64,000 bases of DNA from Lepidonotus clava (lineage: Eukaryota > Annelida > Polychaeta > Phyllodocida > Polynoidae). The stretch spans positions 26,685,629-26,749,628 of the forward strand of contig OW387147.1 in NCBI GenBank assembly GCA_936440205.1. The letters are read 5' to 3'. Position numbers and translations under genes: made by a program. Each line of letters starts with the position of its first letter. Within the stretch, counting starts at the first letter, position 1. Of the stretch, positions 50,707 through 62,373 are shown piece by piece. The notes under the pieces were generated by a model. The model worked only from the letters and a program-made list of their open reading frames with translations, did no database searches and was not told where the DNA came from.

Positions 50707-51430
50707 TAACAGGGCTCCCTTCGAGATAGGGGCCCTCTATCAGGTACATGTTTACAACCCTATGGTTGTCATACAGTTGTCAAACAGAAAGGAAAATCAT
50801 CAATTACATTTTTTGGAAAGGAATTCTAACAAAATGTTATTTACCCTTATTCGGGACATCAATGGAAAGCTTTCCCCTGAGACTATGGTTACTATAATTT
50901 GGTTGTCTTGGAAACTTACATCTTCTTAGGCATAGATCAAATATTTTTTTAGGACATACACATTAAAAAATGCAAAAGAGACCCTGAATGCTAGTTGTTG
51001 TTATGTGGTTAATTAATTACTGGGGAACTGATCTTATAATATTTAACGTTATTGCCTTTATCGCTTCTTCTGTAAGTGCTAGTCAAGTGGTAGGTAAGTT
51101 CACGAGATGGGCGTTCATTTCCACAACGCGAACAACGCTTGGCTGAAAGTCAGGTTTATTTCGTGGATCACATAGATGCGTACAGAGCCAGTGCAATGAT
51201 GGTTAATAATCCTAGGTTCACAAGTCCAATTGATGAAGAGTAAGCTTTCTCCTAAGAGTCCGCCTGTTCTTACATCCGCTCTCAACACAGTACAGTGGTC
51301 CCCCTCTTATGCGGCCACCCTTGGGGAATCAGTAAAGTGGCTGCATATGAGGGGTGGCGCTGGTGAGGGGGACACCACTATTTATCAAAAAGTATTGTGG
51401 ACACATTATTTGTTACTCTTAATTCTCCCG

Positions 51431-51712
51431 AGGGGGTGGTACAGGGGAGGTGAGACAATATGACACCTCCTGAGCGTGTAGCTTGGCCTACTGAGGGGGT
51501 GGTAGAGGGGAGGGGGCGGCAAAGGTGAGACAATATGACACCTCCTGAGCAAATAAGTAACATGTTCTACTAAGGGTCAAGGTGAGACAATACAACACCT
51601 CCTTAGCGAATGTTATGTAGCTTGGCCTACTAAGGGTGTTGGGGGGGGGGGGGGGGGGCAAGGTGAGACAATATGACACATCCTGAGCGAATATGTAACT
51701 TGTCCTAGTAAG
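51431..51712. repeat. Minisatellite, four units of about 60-80 bp
   Basis: Four degenerate copies containing GGTGAGACAATATGACACCT, then CCTGAGCGAAT and GCCTACTAAGGG. Unit lengths vary because of G-runs, including one of about 18 G near 51640. Confidence 0.85.
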
Positions 51713-51738
51713 GGTTTGGTGAGGCCAAACAAAAAAAA

Positions 51739-52038
51739 GTAGTTGTGTTCAGGTAACATAGGTAGAAAAAATTAGGCTAAGTAGGTCGATATATTTTTTT
51801 TTCTCTTTTTTTACATACCAAATAGACATGGGAATTGTTGGAAATAAAAAAAATACTCCAAATTTCCCCTAAAAGAATTTTTAGCAGGCAAAATACATGC
51901 CCTGATAATCTAAATTATGTCCCAGGCTGTTCCAGTCACTTCTTTTGAATTTAAAAAAAAATGTGGGGAAAAAAAACTAAAAAAAGTTAGGGTAGGGCCC
52001 CAAAATTAGGGTAGTTCGGGTTACCTGAACACAACCAA
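51739..52038. mobile_element. 300-bp element with GTTGTGTTCAGGTAAC ends
   Basis: Inverted tips GTTGTGTTCAGGTAAC (51742-51757) and the complement at 52020-52035 are flanked by A-rich and T-rich tracts. A partial relative lies at 15389-15461. It is nested within the pogo-like element, making it one of the younger insertions of the stack. Confidence 0.65.
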
Positions 52039-52669
52039 TTTTTTTTAGACCTAAGGGAAAGGGGCCGCCTAGGTGGCCGCTGATGGGAGGGGGGGGGGGG
52101 GGCTGCATATAGGGGGACCACTGTAGTTCCTTCAACAGTCACCAGATGTCCTTTCTACTTGTAGCTATCTAAACCCCTTCGATTCCTTAAGACTCGTGTT
52201 GTCCAAACGTAATGGTGTTCTCCGCCGTACCCATAGGCTTTACCCAATATATAGCAGTCTAGTATTGATTTTCCCCAAGCACTGACACTCGCTGGGAGAT
52301 GCACCCTGTCTGCTATTGCTCGACAGTTATATTTACACCTACCAGCAGCTCATGCTACCTTTATACTATATGATATGGCAATTCCTATAATGTAGAATAC
52401 TTTCTAGTATTCCCTTACTTGCAACTGGTGACATTCTCTTCATTATATCTCTATACAACTAATTTCATGCTCAAAGTGAATTACTCTTAACCTTTGTGCA
52501 TCCCATTTCAGGATCACACTAATATTTATTAAAAAAAATCTTACTTGTGAGTATTTTCATGTTGTAGACATCATAATCCATAATAGTGGCTTCCTATTAT
52601 CTTATTACTAGTTACTATGTATGGTCATTACACATAGGAGACTTACGAGTTGTATGTTTTTTGGCACCA

Positions 52670-52980
52670 TTTACTTACAACTATAGGGTTGTCATAGGTA
52701 CAGGCCATGACAACCTTGGGCTGTCATTTTAGGCACCATTCACTTACAACCCTTTTTGGCCTAAAGTTGTCAGGAGAAAATGACAACCTTTGGGTTCTCA
52801 TCCAGCCTCAAAATTCACAATGACGACCCTCTGACAGCCCTCACATTTTTGTCACAAGGTCGTCACACAGCAACAATGGCCTGAAATGAGCCCTGCAACA
52901 ATCCAAAAGTCACCTATGACAACCCAAAAGTCACCTATGACAACCCTCAGATGATTTTAAAGTGGCTCTCTGACGACTTA
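52670..52980. repeat. Subterminal repeat field with TGACAACCC words
   Basis: Degenerate repeats of TATGACAACCCAAAAGTCACC and GGCACCATT(T/C)ACTTACAAC words lie between the nested element and the right tip of the 4.1-kb structure. Two copies at about 52908-52944 are near identical and adjacent. Confidence 0.75.
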
Positions 52981-53592
52981 GTGTTTTCAGTGTAACTATA
53001 TCAGTGTAACATAAAGACAATAAACAGCTGATAATCTCAAATTGTCTTGTTATTATGAGGAGCCCAGTTACAAGAACCAACATATCAGCCTATGAGCTAA
53101 GAGTTTGAATTTCAATGTTGTCACTGCTTGTTGGGCATACAGTGGATGCATGTCAGCAAGTTTTACAATCCGCTGATAAGGGCTATCATGTACTTTTGTG
53201 AGTCTTATGTGTCTTGTAAAAATGTGATATTCGAGTTGTCAAATAATGAATCATACATGATCCAAAGACCACATATTGTGATGGAGAAAACACCTGTTAA
53301 GAAAATTAGATAAATTTTATTGCTCCCAAGGATGTATTCGCATGGAAAATGTACTAGTTTAAGTTTGTTGAAATCTTGGGAAAGATTTTGTTCATTTAGC
53401 AAAGGTTTTACCCAGATTATCTTAATTCCCCATAGGTAGGACGCTTGATCTTAGTTTTCCTTTCCAGTCTTGCCTGACAGAATAGGGTGTTTCAGTAAGT
53501 TTTGTTATACGTTAATTGTCATGACACATTCGTTAGGAAATAGGCTAAATAGTTGATGTTACCACTGTGACCGATTAAGATAATTTTCTTTA

Positions 53593-53690
53593 AAGGGCCA
53601 TACCCGCTAAGAGAATTTGACCAAGTTGGCTGATTGATTGGATCTAAAGTATACCGATTCTACCAGAATAATCATCTAACTTCACCAATT
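53593..53690. mobile_element. One-ended fragment of the GCCCCATACCCAC MITE family
   Basis: It starts AAGGGCCATACCCGCTAAG after a TA, then AGTTGGCTGATTGATT, which resembles the right interior of the 33106 copy read inward. No partner end was found downstream, so the right boundary is a guess. Confidence 0.5.
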
Positions 53691-54281
53691 CATACCAAAC
53701 ACTTACATTTTAATATTACATAATGATTGTTGAACTTAATCGCCGCAGAAGTCGGTCGACTCTTTTGGTATATCCCAGGGTTGGACAAGAGTTGGAGAAA
53801 ATAACCGTATAAACCATCCTTGTTTTCAAGAGTTGAGGTAACTGAAATAAGCAAGAATTATGTTTTTTATATCCTCAAGTACTGCTTGAACATTATGATT
53901 TCTTAAATTTTACCAATAATTGACAGATTTGCAGGTGTGCCAGCCAAGCAAAATGCTGTATTTCAGTACAAAATAGGGTTGGCCATTATAGGCTGAGCAG
54001 ACAAGCTCAGCTTTAATTACTTTTGTAATATACAACTGTCTTCAGGGAATAAGCATTGATGCAATTTTGAAAATATTTCATAGTTTACCTTAATGTTGGT
54101 GTAAACTGAGAGGCTTATAGGTCGATTTGTGCAGCGATTCAACCCAGTGTCTGTGAGTATGCCGGTTAAATGCAAATCAGAAATATGTAAAGTAAGAAAT
54201 ATCCTAAAGCTATAATTATGTATACCCCCCCCCCCCCCTCAGAGTTGTCTTCATTCATTCAAACGGTTCAAAGCTGAGGTA

Positions 54282-54680
54282 CACTGAAAAAAGTTTAGAA
54301 TTTAAACACGTTTAAGGGCTAAACATGTTTCGAATCTAAACTCAAGAAATCTCTTCAGGCTCCACAGGTTGTGTCCATGAATTGGTGGATTTCCTGAGGA
54401 TTTCAATGGATTTCCTTCTGGATTTCCGTAAATTCCTTGTAATTGAAGATGTTCAAAGGAGGACCAACACCAATCAAAATGAATTATGGAAATTTTATGT
54501 TTGGTATTTGATGGGGGAATCAATCAGCTTTTAAACTATATATTAGCCGTATCTATATGTTGAATACTTAACTAAGTATACTCCTTGGAAAAAATAAGGA
54601 AACCTTTAGAACCTTAACACTTTCTACTTCTAAACATGTATTAGATTAGATATGTTTAGAATCAAAACACACAAAACCAT
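54282..54680. repeat. CACTGAAAA-ended repeat with GTTTAGAATCTAAAC words
   Basis: A TA followed by CACTGAAAAAAGTTTAGAA resembles the tip of the 48901-52992 structure. Inside are palindromic words such as CTAAACATGTTTCGAATCTAAAC-type sequence near 54323 and a related one at 54633-54672. No convincing second end was found, so the right boundary is uncertain. Confidence 0.4.
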
Positions 54681-55442
54681 AAAGAAGAAATACTGCAAAC
54701 AAGACATGAATTGTTTTAACAAAATATAAGCTAATTGTGCTCTAAATAAAGTTTTGTTTAAAGATTCAGTGACACGTCTAAACTTACTAAACACATTGGT
54801 TTTGTCATTCCCTGAAAGATATGTCTTGCATGACTAAACTACTTGTAAATTTATAGTTTAAAAGTATTCGTCCATTGTATTTTTAAAACTACCTTTTCTT
54901 TGCTGTGCTGGTGTCAGTTGTGGGCTAGAAACATTTTTTTTCTTTTTTGATTAATTTAAACCACTTTCACATAAATGTGTTCTTCCAAGTAGGTACATAA
55001 TAATGATGATGAGATAAATATATACACATGTGGTACATAGTTGCAATGGTTTTCCCGCGATCAGTACTAGCCATAAGTATAGTTTTGTGGACAATCATTG
55101 CAAAATATTGGACTGATGTACTACATTAGATATTATCAAAAGACCATTTCTTCACACCAGTATATAATATAGATGTCCGGTCAACCACAAAGGGTTCCTT
55201 CCAGACTGATGGACTCAGATTTTTGGATATCAGTTGGCAACAGGTCCCATAATGCTGAACATTATGGCCTCATTGGGAGACACCATTCTGGTACACATGT
55301 GGATATGTATATATTTGTACACTAGATACTCTTTAATTTTGTACATAAATTTTGTGTCAACCAAGCCCAATGTAAGCCAGTGTACCTAAGCACACCTAGC
55401 TTTCCTCAATGCGACAGGTGTAGGGTTTTGTTTCTGTTGTAT

Positions 55443-55673
55443 CTGTAGTGTTATCAATAGAGGTGTTTTGACACCTATATAATTATTATATAGGTGTCAA
55501 ATCACCTCTATTGATAACAATAGAGGTGTTTTGACACCTATATATTATATAGGCGTCAAAACACCTCTATTGATAACACTACAGCTGTTAGATTAGCTGT
55601 AGCTGTAGTGTTATCAATAGAGGTGTTTTGACACCTAGATAACACAAGTCAAAAGGATATTATCCTTTTGACT
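55443..55673. repeat. Palindrome cluster: alternating inverted copies of a 40-bp unit
   Basis: A unit reading CTGTAGTGTTATCAATAGAG then GTGTTTTGACACCTATATA occurs about five times in alternating orientation between 55443 and 55640. This gives several stacked hairpins. Directly after it, 55647-55673 is a perfect 27-nt palindrome with one central base. Confidence 0.92.
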
Positions 55674-55939
55674 ATTCCTGCAACACCTTACAGCTAGCTA
55701 AAGGCTTGTCCCTGCAAGGCAAATAAACCCTGACAATTGTGATGAATTATAGTAATCAATTCAATGTCACGACACAAGTTCGAGCAATAATTATAGAGGT
55801 TAAAAGACGTTCTTTGTTAAAGTTATGGGTAAAGTTATGTTTTTGGACGCAATCACGAAGTACACAAGATTGCATGGTACAAGCTCGTACTGTACAAGCT
55901 GCACGAAAATGTATGCATGAGTTAGTAAACACGAAGCCG
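55674..55939. other. Intergenic DNA between palindromes and LTR-like piece
   Basis: A frame of 67 codons at 55739-55942 has no recognisable domain. Otherwise nothing is seen. Confidence 0.4.
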
Positions 55940-56100
55940 TAATGTACAATGTATCATCGACCGGAAGTGACCCCGGCAAAAGGTCAAAGTGACCGCGTAA
56001 TGTTATGTAACCAATCAGGAGCCAGGTTATGGCTATATATAAGAGTGATTGCATGAAAATAAAAAGTCCCGTCTTGGTACTCATTGTGTTCACACCTCCT
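55940..56100 (+). mobile_element. LTR-like fossil, copy 2
   Basis: It shows CCAATCAG, TATATATAA, AATAAA and then a TTGGTACTCATTGTGTTCAC end, in the same order and spacing as at 45133-45262. Downstream sequence to about 56720 is GC-richer and may be associated, but no gag or pol domain is recognised. It appears to be a solitary or broken remnant. Family and age are undetermined. Confidence 0.45.
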
Positions 56101-57970
56101 TTCTTCCTGGGAATGGACTGCGAAAAGATTTAGAAGAGCAGGATAGCAAGAGATACTGGTCCACGATAAAGAATTAGACCAAAGTTAAGCTGAAAAAGAG
56201 AAGTAGGAAGAAATAAGGGAGTGGAACGCGTGGGGACGAACGCGGCCGCATGAAAATGGGGACTAATTGATCAGAAGCATGAGCTCGGATTGTTAGTGGG
56301 TTTAAGGACGAAGATTTGGGACCTCGGCCTGCATGCTACCACCTTTTTAAATTTTTGGGCATGGTCCCCACCACGAGTTCCGGACTGCCAGTCTGAAGCG
56401 GTTGTTAGACACCCTGTATGAGTCACCGACCACAAGCTCGGTTTGACCCCCCTTGACCTCAGTTGGATCCTGCCTTCTGCTAGACCAAAGGCCCCAATGC
56501 TTACTTTGTGAACCTCCCCGGACTGTATCGCACCCACAGTCGACCCCTGTGTGTGGGGCACATTTCTGAGACATAAACAACAACTAGCCCGTCGGTTGCT
56601 CCACATTGAGCCTGGATGAATGGTCGCGTAATTTTGTCCCGCTATGAGAGATTGAGCATAACTTGGACAAGAACGGTCGAGAATACAAATATCTAGACAG
56701 GGAAACCCATACATCACACAATTAATTGCACTTTGTTGTCCGAGGACTGTTAACTCTTCACATGTGCGGAGACAAGAGCCTGTGTGCAGGAGTAATCACC
56801 ATAGTTTGAAAAGGCTTACCAGTGCTTGGCTGACAAAGTGCACTAATTGTACAGTATATCTTGACAGTAATGAGCAAAGGTTTTCCTAGTGACGTCATGC
56901 ATGGCCAGTGCTCTGCAGCAGTGTGTGGTGAGAAAGATAAGAGCAACGATAAGAGGCAACCAAAGACCCCAGACCTCACATAGAGTGACCAGTATACAAA
57001 AATGCATAGATTGTTGTCCTTTGGGCATAGAGGAGTTTTTCAACTTTTGCAACATTAGGTCCTGAATAAGGCTGACCAACTGCATGGCCAGAGCCACCTT
57101 TATTTACCACGTGTGTAGTGAAACTGTTCTCTACCAGGTGTCACTGTAAGCCAATGCTCTGTAGTTCTTAGCGGTTTCTTCTAAATGTTGATATAGATTC
57201 ATTATAAAATCCAAAGAATTTTCTAGGTAGTGTAGAGTGTTAAAGAAATGTATATGGAATAAATTAAAAGTATTTTGAGTTAAAGGAAAATTATCTTTTG
57301 TGAGATTTTGAAAATGTACTTTGTTTAGACACCTTTTTCATATGCAGCCAGACCTAGGGACTAGGGTATGGGTCTAAAGGTTCTGGGACTCAATAGATTT
57401 TGCTAAGCCCCACCTCAGTTCAGAGGTCAATTCTGCATTTCTCCATGCATTATATTATTGAAAGAGGTTTAACTCCAGGCATAAACTTTTCCTCTTTGTT
57501 GATCCATTGAGATCAGGAAACACATTCCTCTCTGATTTGTGGGAACATATATCATATGATTCCAGAACAATATAAGTGAAAATGACAAAAGAATTTTGTT
57601 ATTGACTTAACAGTTTACAACTGATTGAAATAGATAAAATAGATGCTAACTGAGCAGTAACACCTTAGCCCCCTTGCTCATGAACCTAATCTGATAATAG
57701 CTGTACACAGTCATAGTGAATGACTTATCTAATACCTAAAACATGAGATGCCATATTTGAGTTTCCTCTCACCCAGAGATAAACCAAATCAAAGCAACAT
57801 ATTTGCTAAGCTTCTTATACCCCGACATAATTCATACACTGTCAACTATAGATAATATCATTTATGTTACTATACTATTATATTGTAGATGTTAGTTATA
57901 TATTACTCATACTGGAGATGACATAATTTCTGTGCTGTACTTATGCTGGACTCACGAGAAAAAGTTCTCT
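56101..57970. other. Gene-free DNA
   Basis: A 148-codon minus-strand frame at 56271-56717 overlaps the stretch next to the LTR-like piece and shows no domain I know. No other coding signal is seen. Confidence 0.45.
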
Positions 57971-58060
57971 GGTCATGCTGAGGTGAGCCAGGTTAATAGA
58001 CCAATTAAAAAATATTATTTTTTAAATTTGTTTATTAACCTGGCTCACCTGGGCATGACC
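57971..58060. repeat. 90-bp hairpin
   Basis: Outer arms of about 30 bp (GGTCATGCTGAGGTGAGCCA and its near complement) enclose a second, AT-rich inner inverted repeat (AATTAAAAAATATT). Mismatches in the outer arms are few. Confidence 0.9.
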
Positions 58061-59772
58061 TTTAAATGGCAGAATGTTTTGTTCATCAAAATGTTCAAAA
58101 CTAATTAGATCCAGATTCATCTGGGTATCCGCTGTTTATAAATATTACAAATCATTCAAGGCTATGCACACACCCAGTCTCTCTCTCTTGGAGGCTGGGC
58201 TTGAAGCTGGACACATCCCTAAACATTAGCACCTGACTTTGGTCTTTTGTTCTACTTACACTACATCACTAAGGTAACCTTTAGTACACAGGGATATATT
58301 ATTCTGAAACTTTATCATTCAAAAGCTCTACCACTTTTACAAAACTAGCTCACCCAAAATTATAACCAAAAACTTTTAGCTTGAGAAAGTTACTTTTAAT
58401 ACACACAAAAGTAACTTTCCGAGTAGATGAGAACTATGGCATGACTAGAGATTAGCATAAACCAACCCAAAGGCACGGGAAATGAGATGTCTGGCACACA
58501 GGCCACACACTGAACAACTGTTACTGTTGTGTTAGTGATAATTTTTACAATGCACATGGGGAATGAATTAAAGTATTTGTTATTATATTCTTTCATCTGG
58601 ATATTGTTATCATTGATAAGCTACTGTGGAAATGGTTGAGTAATGCTAGCTTCTATTAACTTTAGGGCAGAGGTATTCTTCATTCAGGGTGTTCAAGTCC
58701 AAATGAAGACAATCATTTGCAGAGGTACAAATGTTTATTGAAAGAGATCCTTCAAGGCTGGAGAATACAAAATCCTTCACTTACATTGTAGTGCACAGCC
58801 AACCAACTGGTAAACACCTGTTGTAAATGTAAGGTCCTTTCTCCTCAGACAGCAACCGTGAAGTGGGGGGTAGTGTTGGTAAACACCTGTTGATATACTT
58901 CATACAAGCTCTATCTCACTCAAGTCTAACCCCTTCTCCATCATGACTGTATAATAGTATCCGTTTTTCAACTCCTTCCTATAGCTATGGTTCAAACCTA
59001 AAAGTTAGTCCAAAACTACCCAGCACAGGTAAATCCTACAAGTACTCGAAGTATGGTCACCATGGAATGCCCCAGTACTACAAAAATACAATCCTACCAG
59101 CTCCTGTATAGGTCATGCTTTAGTGTAACTCTCTCACTTTATCTTTTTTTTTGATCTTATACTTATCCCTCAGCTTAGTATACACAAGCAGGTGGTATCA
59201 CTGCTCACACTTGTGATGATAGTTGCATCTCCCCTAGCTGCCGCTGCATTCTTCATAATTTGTTTTAATCTTACCATTATGGTTTATTGATTATTATTGT
59301 CCTGGTAACATAACGTGGTGACCGTTGTTTGCTTTCTAGCTCTGCTCCTGACTATCATTTTAATTCTACCAGCGATGATTGGGATTAAAGAAAATAATTC
59401 TATCCACCTTAGCTGAAAAACAGACTAACCTACAACTAAAGAGTATTGCACCGCCCCATTGCTGAAAAGCAGCATAACTATCACTAGCTTACAGTTTGTG
59501 CATGAGGTAGTCAACCCCAGTGCAACGTTATCACTCTTTTATGGTCGGAGAACTTTCTAATCTTTTATTTCCTTTATTGTGTACATCATATAAACTCTCC
59601 TAGCAATGAAAGTAAATAATCTTAGCTTTTCAATGAGGTTTGATATGCTGCATGTTGTTCAAGAACGTTGGGGAGCAATCATGCTTAATATAAGGAACAA
59701 TAGACAGATCTACAAGAATTGTGTCATCTCACATAACACTGATAGTTAGCAAATTATATATACTGTAAGAGC
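58061..59772. other. Intergenic DNA, no gene seen
   Basis: Only short direct repeats (GGTAAACACCTGTTG at about 58810 and 58879) are visible. Confidence 0.5.
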
Positions 59773-59774
59773 TA

Positions 59775-60022
59775 AGCCCCATACCCACTAAGCGGTTTTA
59801 GCGGTGACAGGCAACTGGGAGAGTCGCCCGTGAAATCACTGGGCGACTGGATTTCACGGGCCGCTCCCTGTGGGTATGGTGTGTATTCTGAGTGACTGAC
59901 GATGGGTGATGGCATCGCCGGCAAAATAGCAAACTTGCTAGATATTACAGTTGCCCGATGATGGGACAACGATTCTCCAAGTTGTCCGTCACCAGTAAAA
60001 TCGCTTAGTGGGTATGGCCCTT
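59775..60022. mobile_element. MITE, GCCCCATACCCAC family, copy 3
   Basis: About 248 bp with TA at 59773-59774 and 60023-60024. The tips AGCCCCATACCCACTAAGCG and, inward from the right, AAGGGCCATACCCACTAAGC match well. It has GGCAACTGGGAGAGTCG and its near-complement near the right end, so the inverted homology is long. Confidence 0.85.
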
Positions 60023-60199
60023 TAGTCACTTGTCAGCACAATCTGGTGGCTAGCTGCCAACAGATTCTCTTCTGGTATGGAATAATGCAAGTAGAATAAA
60101 GATGAGCAGACATAAGGAGGTATTTAAACCTTAGACTCTCAAAACACTTGCCTTGAGCTAAAGATTATTAAAAGGATTTTCCTCGCGGGTTCACGTTGC

Positions 60200-60345
60200 T
60201 GCATGTCTAATTTAAGAAATACCTCTGTTGCAGGTCATTGTCCACTATTTATTGCCCTGTCCCCTGTTGAATTTGAGAAATCATGATGTCCCCGTATCAA
60301 ATTTGAGAAATCATGGGGTTGGCATGTCAAATGTAAGAACATTTG
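60200..60345. repeat. Degenerate 29-bp tandem repeat
   Basis: Three to four copies around AATTTGAGAAATCATG, with C/G-rich linkers (CCCC, GGGG). It is non-coding. Confidence 0.55.
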
Positions 60346-60551
60346 AAGTCAATCTGTGAATATTAAAAGAAAAAAACTAGTCCTGTCTGATGTCACTAAG
60401 CCAAAAAATGGGCCATCAAATCACCCATCCAATGGCCACATTCACAATAGGTGAATTGCGGGTCCACTACAGATACATCTATTACAAATGCTATTTTACA
60501 TTTGAAACTTTTTCCTATAACATATAGTCACATAGTTAATTGATTAGTGAA

Positions 60552-60713
60552 GGGACATACCATTAAGTATGTACGCATTAAAGGGGGCAAGACGGTTGGG
60601 AAGCTTTTAAAATGTGTGTACATTGTCGTACAAATCCAATGTGTACTTTAGCCATAGGGGGAGGGGAGGTCTGAAGTTTTTGAAAGTGTGCGCATATGCT
60701 TACTGGAAGGTCC
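60552..60713. mobile_element. MITE related to the 41519 family
   Basis: The left end GGGACATACCATTAAGTATG and the right end read inward GGACCTTCCAGTAAGCATAT are inverted relatives. The inner TTGAAAGTGTGCGCAT and GTACGCATT words match the 41519 copy. It is more diverged than that copy. Confidence 0.6.
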
Positions 60714-62333
60714 AAACCAAAGGTATCAATTTACTAGAAAACTTAGGGAAGTATGAAAATGTACATGGTCCGAATTGAGTATAATTATGGTTGGTGGGGG
60801 ATCCTATGATATTGAGAATGATGTCATCCCATCTTGCTGTAAATAAGTGAGACGTTGTGTAGATCCACATTAACAGAGTAAACAAAAGAACAAAAGCTAT
60901 TCTAACAATATTTTACCATTGCCTTTAATACGACTCAAAGAATGTATTTCAACATTTATTGGAACTTACAATATTCTGTCATTTTAGCAGGCATCATTGG
61001 TTTTGGTTTGCTTTTTTTTATATATTTTCATTAATGTTAAGGGGCACATGCACATATCATTATTCAAACAAGACATTCGGCTGGAAAGAAACTATAACTA
61101 TTCACATTTAGTGGCAGCTGAATTGAATATAGCCCTCATAAAATCACGTTCAACAAAATAACAGTATTTTGAATAATGCCAGTATCTACATCTTCGTATT
61201 CATACCACCATTATGAGTATAATAAAATAAGTGTATGATGATTAAGCCTACTTACATTTAATTATATACAATTATTTAAAGAGAAACATTACTAGGTATT
61301 AAGCACCAATCGAAAGTGAAGATAATGCACATGCAAAGTAATAATTCATCTATGTAATATTCCATGTTAGGTACACATTTTCCTCTCAATAAAGCAGTCC
61401 TGAACACGGTTATATATGATAATACATAATTAAGTAGAACCGCCAGCGGCTGACCTTAACACATACTGGGTCATATCTCGTTTATAGTCCATAAAACCAC
61501 ACATTTTCTTTATTATAAAACAATATATCATTTTCAATAACACAAAGGGCTGAAAATCCCTCAAAATATATGCTTCTTTATAACATGATAACATGATAAC
61601 CACGTTGACATGCAATACACCTAACAGGACATATGATGGCATATTATCTAATATCCCTACTCAGCAAAATATTTGCATGGTGGCCGCGTTCTATATACTT
61701 ATTCAAGAATATCGCATTACTTCATTAAGTAGCTATTCAAGCTAACACCCGGTAAATAACTATTGGTCAAAAAATAGAAATGCATTACACTTAGACACCA
61801 AAGTAGATTAATCATAAGCCAAGCTTCCCATTTTTGCTTCGGATGCTAGCAGCCTAAGAGAGCCTCTAAGATTGCTGCTGCCATCTCATTTAGAAGGCAC
61901 TTTCTCCCTGGTGCCTCCTTTTACTATGTACTTTTCAATACATTTAGTGTAAAGATTATGTATTTCAAAAGTTGAGTTCACATTAATTATAACAATCTAT
62001 ATCTATAGTACAGTGTATGGCTGCCCGACTATCTGTGAGGACAACTATCAGGCTATTAGGGGATCATGCTATTATGCTCCTTCGTCTCACTGATTCTTGT
62101 CTAGAACATCCTTCCGTGCAGTCCACAAAGAAAAGATCACAATCTTCTTGAGAGAATTTGTCACTACCATGGCTTCATGTAAGGCAAATTTTCATTTCAT
62201 ATATGTATTTATTCTGTTTACACCCTTTCAATTACACTGTAATACAACTGTTGGCAACAGATTCCTGGGGGATACATTTCAAAATGACTTTCCCAAGAAC
62301 CATCTATGTAACAGCTTCCGAATAATTTACCGA
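60714..62333. other. 3' flank of the ankyrin-repeat gene
   Basis: AT-rich sequence with no further gene. A 100-codon plus-strand frame at 62097-62399 overlaps the ankyrin 3' end and is not convincing. Confidence 0.5.
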
Positions 62334-62339
62334 TTTATT
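62334..62339 (-). promoter_or_regulatory. Polyadenylation signal AATAAA
   Basis: AATAAA on the minus strand lies 35 bp past the ankyrin stop codon at 62374, a suitable place for a very short 3' UTR. Confidence 0.5.
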
Positions 62340-62373
62340 ACAGTAAACGAAACTTTTCTGCCAAGCCTACGCC

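Larger units (their letters stand above)
51293..52123. mobile_element. 831-bp pogo-like non-autonomous element
   Basis: Perfect inverted tips CAGTGGTCCCCCT lie inside TA duplications at 51291-51292 and 52124-52125. The match extends to TATGC-GCC. CAGTGG tips with TA targets are typical of pogo/Tigger-type elements of the Tc1/mariner superfamily. There is no transposase frame. It contains a four-unit minisatellite and a further nested element. Confidence 0.8.
48901..52992. mobile_element. Putative 4.1-kb composite element with CACTGAAAACAC terminal inverted repeats
   Basis: The left end at 48901 (CACTGAAAACAC, then GAGTTGTCA) and the complement of the right end at 52992 (CACTGAAAACAC, then AAGTCGTCA) agree at 19 of 22 positions. 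TA lies just outside both ends (48899-48900 and 52993-52994). The interior has short-word arrays, no transposase frame, and a nested 831-bp element at 51293-52123. It could instead be two shorter related elements plus intervening DNA. The TIR match is direct observation; unity of the whole is inference. Confidence 0.5.

Noticed and set aside
56271-56717. 148-codon minus-strand frame
   Set aside because: It lies next to the LTR-like fossil, antisense to it, with no known domain. It is probably a chance frame in GC-richer repeat DNA.
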